Shown in pieces: positions 48,721 to 57,946 of a stretch of DNA of 64,000 nt. How positions within the stretch are numbered: the first letter of the stretch is position 1; each line of letters opens with the position of its first letter. The stretch is from Copromyces sp. CBS 386.78 (taxonomy: Eukaryota > Ascomycota > Sordariomycetes > Sordariales > Sordariaceae), in contig MU839117.1 in NCBI GenBank assembly GCA_030685235.1, forward strand, positions 1-64,000, in the 5' to 3' direction. A model generated the notes under the pieces. That model was not told where the DNA came from, did no database searches, and saw only the letters and a list, made by a program, of their open reading frames with translations. Position numbers and translations under genes: made by a program.

Positions 48721-50185
48721 CGGCACACGGGCTCACCCGTCGGTTCGGATGGAGGTTGAATCCGCTTGGTGTCGCATATAGTTTGAATCAGAACGATCAA
48801 GGATGATGTTGAGGATCTCGTGGAAATCTCGACTCGGTGCCGAGAGTTGTCATGCACGTTTATGACACACTGGAAGGTATTCGCACTGTAAAGGCAGTCA
48901 GGTCATCAATCTCGAGAGCGGAAGTGGTCGCGATCCAGAACGTAATCCAAGGCTCACTTCCAATTCAAGTCACTTATTGGCCAATGGTTGCCCTGTCTAG
49001 TTCGTCTGCACCTGCCAACTCTTTTGAATTGCAAAACTGATGATCGGCAGTGTTCCCACGAATTCAACACGGTTGATGGAAAGCATCAAGGACGTGCCGG
49101 AGAGAAGTTGCCAACAGGGGATGGAGGCTTCTCCGGCAGTGCATTAGTGGATGTTGAAAACGTCCGGCAGTAGAGGTAGGTTTTAGGTCAATGTAACCTC
49201 TGTTGGTTCGCTCCTTCCCTGGTTCTTTCTTGTCGACATCACCACAACCTGCACACACTCAACAAAAAGAGGAAGCAACAACCGACACCCAAGATTCCAC
49301 CCCGGAGAAAAAGGAAAAAAAATATTCTGCATCCCAGCCCCCCTCCTCCATGAAACGATAAGGTTTAATGGTCAGCAGCATCGACAGGGGAAACAACCTT
49401 GAAGTTCTGGAGTCACTTGCAAGTGCAGACCGCCAAGCGACGCCGTTCGACTTCGTGGCATGGCCAAACACGTTCATTCGGTAGACTTGGAGATGAATTT
49501 CAACACTAAAACACAGATTACTCAACGGTCATGCAACAGAAGTAAAAGAAGACAAGTGGACGCTTTGAAATAGTTTAAAATTGGAAATTTGTGTCTCACC
49601 GTTACCGGAGATGTTGACCGACTGATAGGGAAAATGAGACTCACAGGCTCACCGGTAGAAGAATAATGGGTCTTCCTAGGAACGGCTAACGATACTTGTC
49701 GATGACGACTTCAAGAAGGGTAAAAAGAAACGAACCGTGAGTCGGCAAAGTGCGATGCTCTAACCACGGGGAGAAAAGACTGGACCAGGCAGTAAACAAG
49801 GATTCCAAAACCTGTACCTGTCTATCGTTCATCAAGCTTTCCTTCCTCCATCGAATGCCGTTGAAGGAAAGCTGAGGTGGAGATTATACTAGCGGTGGTT
49901 CTATGCGACTCGTTCAAAACACACACCCAAGAGTGTGTCCATCGATCACATCCTCATCACCATTATACTCCCAGTAGCCAGGCCTTTCCTAACCAGGCCG
50001 AGATGGAGTGGAGAGACCACCAAGTAAACAGAAACAAGGGCGACTGGAACTCGGCGAGACAGCGGGATGAGCCGTTAGCTCCGGTTTACTAGCTAAATAT
50101 CTTTCTATCAACTTCCCCTGGCCCTCAAGTGACTCCCTGATCGATGCCTTTTGAACCTGTTCCCTTTCCTAGCCCGCTCACAGCG

Positions 50186-50233
50186 TAGTCCTAGCTAGGC
50201 CACATAGAGTAGTCCTAGCTAGGCTACATAGAT
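50186..50233 (+). repeat. Tandem duplication of a 24-mer
   Basis: Two adjacent copies of TAGTCCTAGCTAGGCCACAT + AGAG/AGAT, differing at two positions (C/T in the middle, G/T at the end). Each contains the palindrome CTAGCTAG. Confidence 0.9.
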
Positions 50234-50443
50234 ACGAACTACTTTAGGTACCAGCAGACGTAGATGCCACAAGATCGTCCGTCAATGAACAAGAACATCT
50301 CTCAAGCGTCTCGGTACCTAGTATCGGAGAAGGAACCCATCCACCCTCTTCTAGTCCTGGATCACTGACTTGACAAGAGTAAATTGATGGATCTCATGCA
50401 TCGCCCACCCAGCAAGCAAAAAAGCGTTGGCTTTTTTTCCTTT

Positions 50444-52133
50444 TTAATCCCTCTTAGCAAAAGCAACCTCCCTCGGAATCCTAAAGCTAGCGCAAAACAT
50501 CCTCTTCGCCGGCGCCACATCCCTAACATCATGAACCGCCACCTCGCCCTCCACGTCGGGGTTACCCGGCTTGACCTTGAACCCAAGATACTTGGTGATG
50601 CGCTCACAAATATCGTTGCGGGGCGTCTCGTCGTCGGCCTTGAAGGAGAAGCAGTGGACGTGCACCATGGGCATCAGCTTGCCATCCTTAAAGAGGTCTT
50701 CGTGGCCGGCGTACACGCCACGGTAGCAGCCAAGGAACTCGATGGCGGTGGCGGGCAGGTTCATGACAAAGTGCGAGATGGTGGGCGGGATGTCGACGCG
50801 CTTGGGCTCGGGCTTGGGCGCCTTCTTGGCGCGCGAGGGAGGCTTGGGAGCCACCAGGACGTGCTCGCCGGCGTTGTGGGCTTCGAGAACGGAGTCGGCG
50901 GCGTGGTGGATGAAGGTCCGGCCGTCTTGGCAGAAGGGGCGGACGTATTGGGAGACCTGTGTGCTAGGTTAGGTCCTTTTTTATTTTTTTTTATTTTTTT
51001 TTAAGAAAGATGGGTGAGTGTAGATAGAGTTCATCATACCTTGTTCCTGTTAATAGCCACCTGCATATACTTGTTGCTCTCGGGGTTCATGTCGTTAGCC
51101 CAGACAAAGACGCCCTTCTTGCCAGCGGGCACGGCAAAGGGGCCAATGCCGGCCATGACATCGCACACGACCTCGCCAGGCTCGAACATGTTGATGAGCC
51201 TGCGGTGCTCGGCCTCCAGCTTGCTGTTCCAGTACACCTTTGCGTAATCAAACTCGAAGATGCAGTTGTTCTCGGTAACCTGGACCTGCATGTCATCAGG
51301 ACCAGCCAGAACCTCGTACTGGAAGGTTCTGAACTCGGATTCGGCTCCGACGTTGTCGACCTTGTTGATGACGGTGCGGATGTTTTGGGTCTTGTCCAGG
51401 ATGAGCTCGGCGATCACCTTCTTGTAGGGGATATAACGCTCCCGTAGGTTCATGTGAGCTGGATTTCATGTTAGAACAAGCTGAGCAGACGGCAAGGAGG
51501 TGTCCACTCTCACTTACCGACATGACCAGCGGTGTTGAAGCCGGAGGGGATATCATCATGAAGTTCCTCTGGGAGAATAGAGGAAATAACATCATCTATA
51601 GTGAACGTTAATATGGTGACTGGCACACGTTTGGGGTTAAATTCGGGTTTCATACGATATGACCAGTAGTCATAGTTGAGCTGGAGCTCATAAGGAATGA
51701 CAGACAACTCCTTCTTCTCAACACCTTCCTTGAGAGCAGTTCCCCATGTATCTGGCTCTGGAAAAGAGGAAGACAAATAATTAGTCTTCGATTATGTTTT
51801 TATTCGCAATGATTTTTTCTAACCTGGTGCCTTGACGCTGGGGCTAAGAAGCAAACACTTCTTTCCTTGGTCGGCAAGGGTCTTGTCTGGGTGGTTCACA
51901 ATAGGGGACAATCTGTCCTGGCGCAGGAGCTCCTTGCTGTGTTCAAGCTCTTTTCGGTACTTGGAAATATGACGGTTATCGTTGACGGCGGCGGCAGCCA
52001 AGTTGATAGTCTTGGTGAACAGAGCCCGGTTGAGGGCGCCAGCACCTGAACGAACTACGGGTGGGCTGAAAATGGCCATATCTTGAGTTTTCCCTTCCCC
52101 ACTCCCCTGAGTTTCCTTTTCTGGTTGAGACAT
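50444..52133 (-). CDS. trm5: tRNA (guanine-37-N1)-methyltransferase Trm5
   Basis: CDS is complement(join(50444..50956,51040..51458,51518..51757,51824..52133)), 493 aa; three introns of 66, 59 and 83 nt with canonical ends. Methylates N1 of G37 in tRNAs using S-adenosylmethionine, preventing +1 frameshifts. The D1/D2 region includes 'GFNTAGHVAHMNLRERYIPY' (around 176-195) and 'DKTQNIRTVINKVDN'. The class I methyltransferase motif I is 'VVCDVMAGIGPFAVPAGKKG' (280-299), followed by 'VWANDMNPESNKYM'. The catalytic 'HFVMNLPATAIEFL' is in exon 4. Length matches yeast Trm5. A second ATG at codon 19 (MAIFSPPVV) may be used for one of the nuclear/cytosolic and mitochondrial forms. The same adenosine/guanosine-37 neighbourhood is the target of the Qri7-type enzyme at 33.9 kb, although the two genes are not linked functionally by position. 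Confidence 0.95.
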
Positions 52134-52782
52134 GGTCAGTTGAACTGGTTTAGACCACTCGATAGACTACTGTGTTCAACGAAATGGTGGAGTGTCTGTC
52201 TCTTTGGAACTCGACTTACCTTTCATAAAATACAAATTGGGCGAATGCGGGAAACTTTCAACTGCAAGGCTAAACAACAGTAAACACAGAGCCCCACCAA
52301 AATGTGGCTGAATTATCTTATCTCGGTTCTCTAGCACAAGGCTGTATCATAGCGTAACGTCATGAGTGGCTGATACAGGCACATGTCCTGAGCCGACCGC
52401 TTAGTTCAGTCCAATTTTTTTGGGTGTTGACCTTTGTATATCTTTGAATATAAGATTCTAATACTATTTCTTGTGATATTAGTCAGCCAGAGTCGAACCA
52501 TTTTCGGATGATTATAATACTTCTCCCAGTTCACTCTTGTCTCTGGCTCAACCATGTCCATCTTCACCCGAGAAGTAGACACCTTTTTTCAGTAAAAGAA
52601 CTTCCAATGCACAAAATGGAATAACGATGAACATATGAATATCCCCCGCTCGCATGCTTGCAGATTCCTAAGTCTATAATCCTATTTCGTGTGTTAATCG
52701 CCAATCGAATCAACCACTGCCTCACTCGATCATCTCGATCGCATTTGGGTTCTGGCCACCGACCACTTGGCACCGCTCGGTT
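52134..52782. other. Intergenic between codirectional minus-strand genes
   Basis: Holds the trm5 promoter and the 3' flank of nus1; no separate gene. AT-rich 52,430-52,510. Confidence 0.6.
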
Positions 52783-53921
52783 CTACCTTCCCCAGCGCAT
52801 TTGTGCGCCGGCATACTTCAAAAGACCCCGGTAGAAGACCTGATAATTGACCCCCTCATTGTCTTGGACGTGAGAGATCTCGGTCAAGCGCACTTGCCAT
52901 GGAGGATAGCCAACCAGTTCGACACGGGGACCAAACAGCAGAAGGAGGTCCGGTTCGCCTATGACACTCTCGCTCAACTCCGCATCGACTAGCTCGATTG
53001 TGATATCCGAAGTCGAGATCTTACCCCGCTGGGACATATCAGCGAGGGTCTTGGTAAGATCGACAATGGAGTCGCGGCCGTCCTCGGCTGACAGAATCAT
53101 GACTGAGAGGTGCTTGAGGCCATCGTTCTCGATACGGCTTGCGGCAAGAGTTGGGGCCGTCTCGATCGAAGGGCAATGAGGTGCTCTAATCCCAATGCCG
53201 GGAGTATTCGGTCCGAAATATGCGGCAAGCTTTTGTGTCATGGATCTGTGAACGCGAGGAAGATAACCCTTCAATGTTCCTGTGTGAAGGGCATGTCAGT
53301 AATCTCTTCTTTCCTAGGCCTGCAACTGGAGTAACACCCCATTTTAAAGGATCCACGTACCGGTCTTCTCATAAATGGATAGCTGGGGAATACGGGCACT
53401 AGCGCACCAAGCAGCAATATCCGAAGCCTCCTCGATCAGCTTGGCCAAGCCTGTACCGCCTCTAGCGTCCTCGTCCAAGTTCAGGATAACACTTAGGTGT
53501 TTTGGCAGCCTTCGGAGGTCCTTAACATCGTTGTAGATCAGATCGGGCGCGCGGTGATGGTGGAGATAGACGGAGGAGATTTTGTTGACCACTTGGTGGT
53601 ACGCTTGGCGGATCCGAATGTAGAGCGAGAATATGGCATGTACGATGGTGAAGACCAGCATGTGCCAGTGTCTCTTTATTAAGCGCCGTACTCCCAGCCT
53701 CTGTTCGTTTTCCATTGCTCGTTTGTTGGCTTGCTCGGAGGGGTGCAAAGGGGGCGAAGGCAGATAGGGCTATCCAAAGGTTTAGCAGCCAGCTCTCTTG
53801 AAACATGACGCATATGGAGCAATCGTACCTTGAGCAGCCTGATCCTCTCTTCGGGGGTTAGCAATTTGTGACCGAGTTTCTCATCGTGCCGGTAGGTCTC
53901 GATATCCCGTGGTTTAAACAT
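52783..53921 (-). CDS. nus1: Nus1/NgBR-like subunit of dehydrodolichyl diphosphate synthase
   Basis: CDS is complement(join(52783..53279,53361..53769,53829..53921)), 332 aa; introns of 59 and 81 nt restore a single frame. This is the non-catalytic partner of the cis-prenyltransferase (Rer2/Srt1 type) that makes the dolichol precursor on the ER membrane. A hydrophobic segment at about 66-83 (HWHMLVFTIVHAIFSLYI) should anchor it. The 'LPKHLSVILNLDEDARGG' region (119-136) is the UPP-synthase fold lacking the catalytic Asp-rich start. 'IAAWCASARIPQLSIYEKTG' follows. The C-terminus ends 'QMRWGR', carrying the RxG motif (329-331) that completes the partner's active site. The start ATG at 53921 gives a short polar N-terminus. 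It is divergent from sec10. Confidence 0.9.
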
Positions 53922-54896
53922 GTTGACGTGGAGGCTGTCGCGCAACGGTCGTTCCGATGGGCCTCGTTACACCTCGGTCGGTCGACTTGTCGCAATCTGT
54001 ACGATATGACGGGATGAATGTTCGGACGACAGCGGGTCTCGGGACAACCGCAGGATACACGGCCGACACGGAAGAGGAGCGTTGAAGAGACGATGATAAG
54101 TGCGGTACAGAGTCTACTAGTATCCGCAGATGAAGGTCAAGTTGCGCATAAAACGAGAGAACAGAAGGAGAGACGGGCGAGAAAAGAATGGAGCCAGTTG
54201 GAAGTTCCTAAAGATAAAGCACAGGCCGCTGATGGTTCCATAAACTGCTGATTGCTTGCAGCTACCATACCCAGTTGGCTACCGTAGCACCGTGGTCAGT
54301 AGCGGGAAATGGGCAGCTTCCCTCGGAACGGCCACGAGATCCTTGTCTGATGTCAGATTATTTCGGGAAAGAACATCTGAAAGTTCGTTCCCCTCTGTTC
54401 CCCACCAAAAAACCTATCCCTACGAGTTGCAACAACTGTGGCTGATGAAAGCGCAGGGCCCTGGCTGAAGTTGGGCCAAAATTAGGTAAGTGGGGCATAT
54501 TTCAACGTCCATGTATGGACGGTACCTACTGCGTACGTAGGTCCCCTCGGCGTGAATCCCCAACCTGGCTGTGCCCGCAGAGGTACCTGCGACAGGGGAA
54601 TGACATCCTCACGACCCTCTGGAACTCCCCCGGATAGCCCCTGGCCACCCGCTACACCTCCATCCCAGGCCTGACGGTGACCACCCCAACCTTCCGCGCC
54701 GTGAATACCTTCAACTCCAAGACATGGGTTGATACAACAACAGCTCAGCAGCATCGCGGAATGCATCGACGACTACACCGACAACCAACTCAACTTCGAT
54801 AACTTGGACTTTCGAGAATCGCAACGTCTCCCACCCTAATCCCGAACCCAGCTTGATGCGCTCTCTCGGTCTGCCTGCCAGGTGACACACGCCGCC
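53922..54896. promoter_or_regulatory. Shared divergent promoter region of nus1 and sec10
   Basis: 975 bp between the two start codons. No supported gene; the short frames (54,018-54,251 plus, 54,256-54,468 plus) show no motif. C-rich text in 54,640-54,890 is the likely sec10 5' leader. No precise promoter element can be assigned. Confidence 0.5.
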
Positions 54897-57530
54897 ATGG
54901 AACGCGGCGGACCCGGCCGCACAAGGTCCCCCGGCCCCGGACTCTTCCCCAAGGGCCCCAGCTTCACAATCGACGACTTCTCCAGCAAAGACTTTATTGT
55001 TCGCGACTTTGTCGACTCCCTCTCCGATACCGCCTTCCCCGCCAACCGCCGCTCCGGCCCAGCGAGCGCGAGCACCCCCTTTGACCCCAAGCCCCTCATC
55101 CGGACCTTCGAGAATGCGCTGTCGCAGTTGGGTGCCCTGAGCGAGGAGTTGCAAGAGAAGGAGTCAGAGCTCTTATCCCAGGTCCGGCGGGCAGAGATCC
55201 AACATGACCAGACTCTCGATACCCTTGGTCGGAAGCTGGACCAGTCCATGGCCCAGTTCGAGGCCCTCGACTTGACCCTCAACAACCCCAGCACACACAG
55301 CAGCTCCATGAACGGACACGCCCGACCTGATGGCGGAGGAAACATTGCCGTTCAGATCGGAGAGAAGCTGGAGGAGCTGGATAGGAAACGGAGGAAGGCG
55401 CAGGACGCCAACTTCCTGATCCAGTGCTGGACAGAGGTTTCCGAGACAGGCCAACTCACCTCGCTCGAGGAGATTCAGAAACAGGGCGGCGCCGAGAACA
55501 AGGTTCGCTGCGCCGTCATTGCTCGCCAGCTTATGCGCATCAGTCAGAGATTAGACCCTTTGTCGTGGGCAACAGGTGGATTCCGTGCCAATGGCATCAC
55601 CAACGGCACTACGGGTGCGACCCGGAAGCACAATACCAGGGAGGCTCTCGAAAAGTTCTGCGAGCATCTTGAGCAAGACCTTCTGAAGCAGTTCAACAAC
55701 AGTTACCGACGACAAAACTTTGACGACATGATGGAATGCGCAAAGGTCCTCTACGATTTCCACGGTGGTGCCAGCGTCATCGCCGCCTTCGTGAACCAGC
55801 ACCAGTTCTTTATCGACCGAGACCAGCTCATCACCGACGAGGTCACGACAGATGGCGAGATGTGGGAGCAACTGGCTGACCCCGATTCCGACCCACCAGG
55901 TGTTGAGCCCAGTTTGCAATCCCTTGTTGATGAGGTCAAGATCGTGATGCAGGAGGAATCTTTCATCATTAAGCGTGCCTTCCCATACTACGAAACAGTC
56001 CTCATCAAGTTTATCCAGCGCGTCTTCCAGCAGTCTATCCAACAACGGCTGGAGATGCTCCTGGACAAAGCAACGACTATTTCTTCGCTGGCCTATCTGC
56101 GCTCCTTGCATGCGTCAAGATCCTACATTGGTGCCCTGGTGGAAGACCTGAAGACCCACGGTCTTACAGAGCACCCAGAACCATGCTCGGCGCAAATATC
56201 ACAAACGCTTGATCAGCAGCTAGAGGAATTATTCATCCCCTATCTACTTCAAAACTCATACATCGACAGGGAAAGGAAGAGTTTGGAGGAATTATACAAC
56301 TCATTACTCTTCAAGTTCACCCTGTACCATTCACGCAGAAAGAAGGCTCCTTCGGGCTTCATGGCCGCCATTACCCAACAGGGCACCCAGCTTTTGGCAA
56401 CAGCTAAAGACGCCTATATGGAGCGTCTTGATTCGTCGGACCTCACGCCCACCCAGAAGCGTATGATGTTGAGGGTTGCCGGTCTGCAAGACAACAGCAG
56501 CAACAAGAACGAGATCGAAGTCTCAGAGGAAAACGGCCGCCTGAGCGTACAGAACGCCAAGCGCATGATTGCCTGGTTGGCCGAAAGCGTGCGGAGAACG
56601 CTCGAGATGGGTTCTGGAAGCGAAACCCCCAAGGACATCAACGTCTTGCTCAACCTTCTCCTCACCAGCATGGGTCAGGTTTACGTTGAAACCGCCCTCG
56701 ATGCCGCCCTGGACACCGCTACGTCGCAGGAGAACATCAAGACGGAACCCGACCTCTCCTACCTCCCTCACATCAAGCCGGCCGTCACCATCACAAACCT
56801 CATGTCGCGCTTCATTACCACGGTGCTGATCCGGCTTGCCGAGTCCAACACGGCCCTACGCCGCAGCATGGAGGCCCAAGCCAAGCAAGCCATCGAAGCT
56901 ACGGAGCGGAAGACCAACGCCGTCCTTAGGAGCACCATGGACGTGGCCGTCAACTGGGTCGCCAAGATCCTGGCAGGTCAGAAGAAGACGGACTACCGAC
57001 CCCGCGACAACGACCTCGAAGGCTTCGTCGATCTTCAGACGCCCACCTGCCAGGCCATCTGCACGTTCTTGGCCTCCAAGGTGGCGACGCAGGCGGCGCT
57101 GGCTATCGACGGTCACAATCTCGAGCTGTTCAGCTCCGAGCTCGCCTTGGCCGTCCACTCGCTGTTGTTTGAGCACTTCAAGAAGTTCTCGGTCAACGCC
57201 ACCGGTGGCTTGATGGTGACAAAGGATATCGCCAAGTACGTGTCCACCATGAAGGAGTGGCCGTTGACCAAGGAGGTGCAGGCGATTGTCGAGTTGCTCA
57301 CCGAGGTTGGGTATCTGTTCATCATTGGCTCAGAAGCCCTTCGTGAGCGTTCCAAGTTTCTGTCTACGGGTAGCGGAGGTGGTGGAGGTGGGGGTAATGG
57401 TGCCGCCGGAGGTGCAACGGGCGGTGGTGGATCGGGCAAGAAGCTGCAAAAGGCGGACTTCAAGGCTTTTGTGCAGAAGAGAGAGGATGCAGCTACTCCG
57501 GGAATCCAAGGTGTGTTGGCTGGGCTGTGA
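54897..57530 (+). CDS. sec10: Exocyst complex subunit Sec10
   Basis: 877 aa, intronless. A subunit of the octameric exocyst that tethers secretory vesicles at the plasma membrane, chiefly the hyphal tip in filamentous fungi. The N-terminus has the conserved 'FIVRDFVDSLSD' (about 36-47) and a predicted coiled coil ('LSEELQEKESELLSQVRRAE', 'DQTLDTLGRKLDQSMAQFEAL'). The long helical CorEx region follows, including 'QCWTEVSE', 'YDFHGGASVIAAFVNQHQFF', 'SYIDRERKSLEELY' and the C-terminal 'GGLMVTKDIAKYVSTMKEW'. Near residues 821-848 a glycine-rich insert (GSGGGGGGGNG...) precedes the C-terminal end, an expansion likely specific to this lineage. The ATG at 54897 is the first in frame (upstream frame opens at a GTG). 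Length matches yeast Sec10 (about 870). Confidence 0.93.
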   Translation: MERGGPGRTRSPGPGLFPKGPSFTIDDFSSKDFIVRDFVDSLSDTAFPANRRSGPASASTPFDPKPLIRTFENALSQLGALSEELQEKESELLSQVRRAEIQHDQTLDTLGRKLDQSMAQFEALDLTLNNPSTHSSSMNGHARPDGGGNIAVQIGEKLEELDRKRRKAQDANFLIQCWTEVSETGQLTSLEEIQKQGGAENKVRCAVIARQLMRISQRLDPLSWATGGFRANGITNGTTGATRKHNTREALEKFCEHLEQDLLKQFNNSYRRQNFDDMMECAKVLYDFHGGASVIAAFVNQHQFFIDRDQLITDEVTTDGEMWEQLADPDSDPPGVEPSLQSLVDEVKIVMQEESFIIKRAFPYYETVLIKFIQRVFQQSIQQRLEMLLDKATTISSLAYLRSLHASRSYIGALVEDLKTHGLTEHPEPCSAQISQTLDQQLEELFIPYLLQNSYIDRERKSLEELYNSLLFKFTLYHSRRKKAPSGFMAAITQQGTQLLATAKDAYMERLDSSDLTPTQKRMMLRVAGLQDNSSNKNEIEVSEENGRLSVQNAKRMIAWLAESVRRTLEMGSGSETPKDINVLLNLLLTSMGQVYVETALDAALDTATSQENIKTEPDLSYLPHIKPAVTITNLMSRFITTVLIRLAESNTALRRSMEAQAKQAIEATERKTNAVLRSTMDVAVNWVAKILAGQKKTDYRPRDNDLEGFVDLQTPTCQAICTFLASKVATQAALAIDGHNLELFSSELALAVHSLLFEHFKKFSVNATGGLMVTKDIAKYVSTMKEWPLTKEVQAIVELLTEVGYLFIIGSEALRERSKFLSTGSGGGGGGGNGAAGGATGGGGSGKKLQKADFKAFVQKREDAATPGIQGVLAGL

Positions 57531-57946
57531 GCGGCGGTAACATAATGAGAGGAGATATAGCAAGGTTTGTGAGGTAGTAGTTTAGCTGCGGGGGTTAAGA
57601 ATGTGGGATGAAGCTTGAGCGATATCTATTATATAGTAATTTGTCAACCAAACCATTCAAAACTTTCACCCTTTTGAGAGATATAGTATCGAGTCTTCAA
57701 TGGTCCCGATGTATCTTCAAACGCGATGCACTTGCATTACTCATACTGGATGGCATTCACGCAGTGAATCAAACAAAGCAAGAGGTTTCACTCTCAACAG
57801 CCTATTCATATCCACCATCATGGAAAACATCATTACTGACTTGATTATCAACAGCAGTCTTACAATCTCAACCATCTAGTCCTTATATTCTAGCTACCAC
57901 CGCTATCCCTTCTCTCCCACCCGAATCACTAACTCACTCGCGCACT
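57531..57946. other. 3' intergenic between convergent genes
   Basis: 416 bp between sec10 and the Hsp20-like gene; AT-richer, UTR-like, no gene. Confidence 0.6.

Larger units (their letters stand above)
40614..50443. other. 9.8-kb stretch without a recognised protein gene
   Basis: Composition is normal and not RIPed. All longer open frames (for example 42,213-42,650 minus, 43,563-43,979 plus, 47,196-47,813 plus) overlap others on both strands and show no family motif. Noted inside: an A21 run at 43,250-43,270; C/T-rich and CCACCA-rich leader-like text at 47,280-47,520 and 48,240-48,540; a small ORF at 48,574 (listed separately); a 24-bp tandem duplication at 50,186. The first part is the promoter/5' UTR of the Reg1-like gene, and the end is the 3' flank of trm5. 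Confidence 0.5.

Noticed and set aside
49741..49790. Minus-strand GTGGTTAGAGCATCGCAC..., reminiscent of a tRNA D-arm
   Set aside because: No matching anticodon stem, T-arm or acceptor stem could be paired; not a tRNA.
52480..52520. Minus-strand GGTTCGACTCTGGC resembling a tRNA T-loop
   Set aside because: The five bases on either side of the loop do not pair and no D-arm lies at the right distance.
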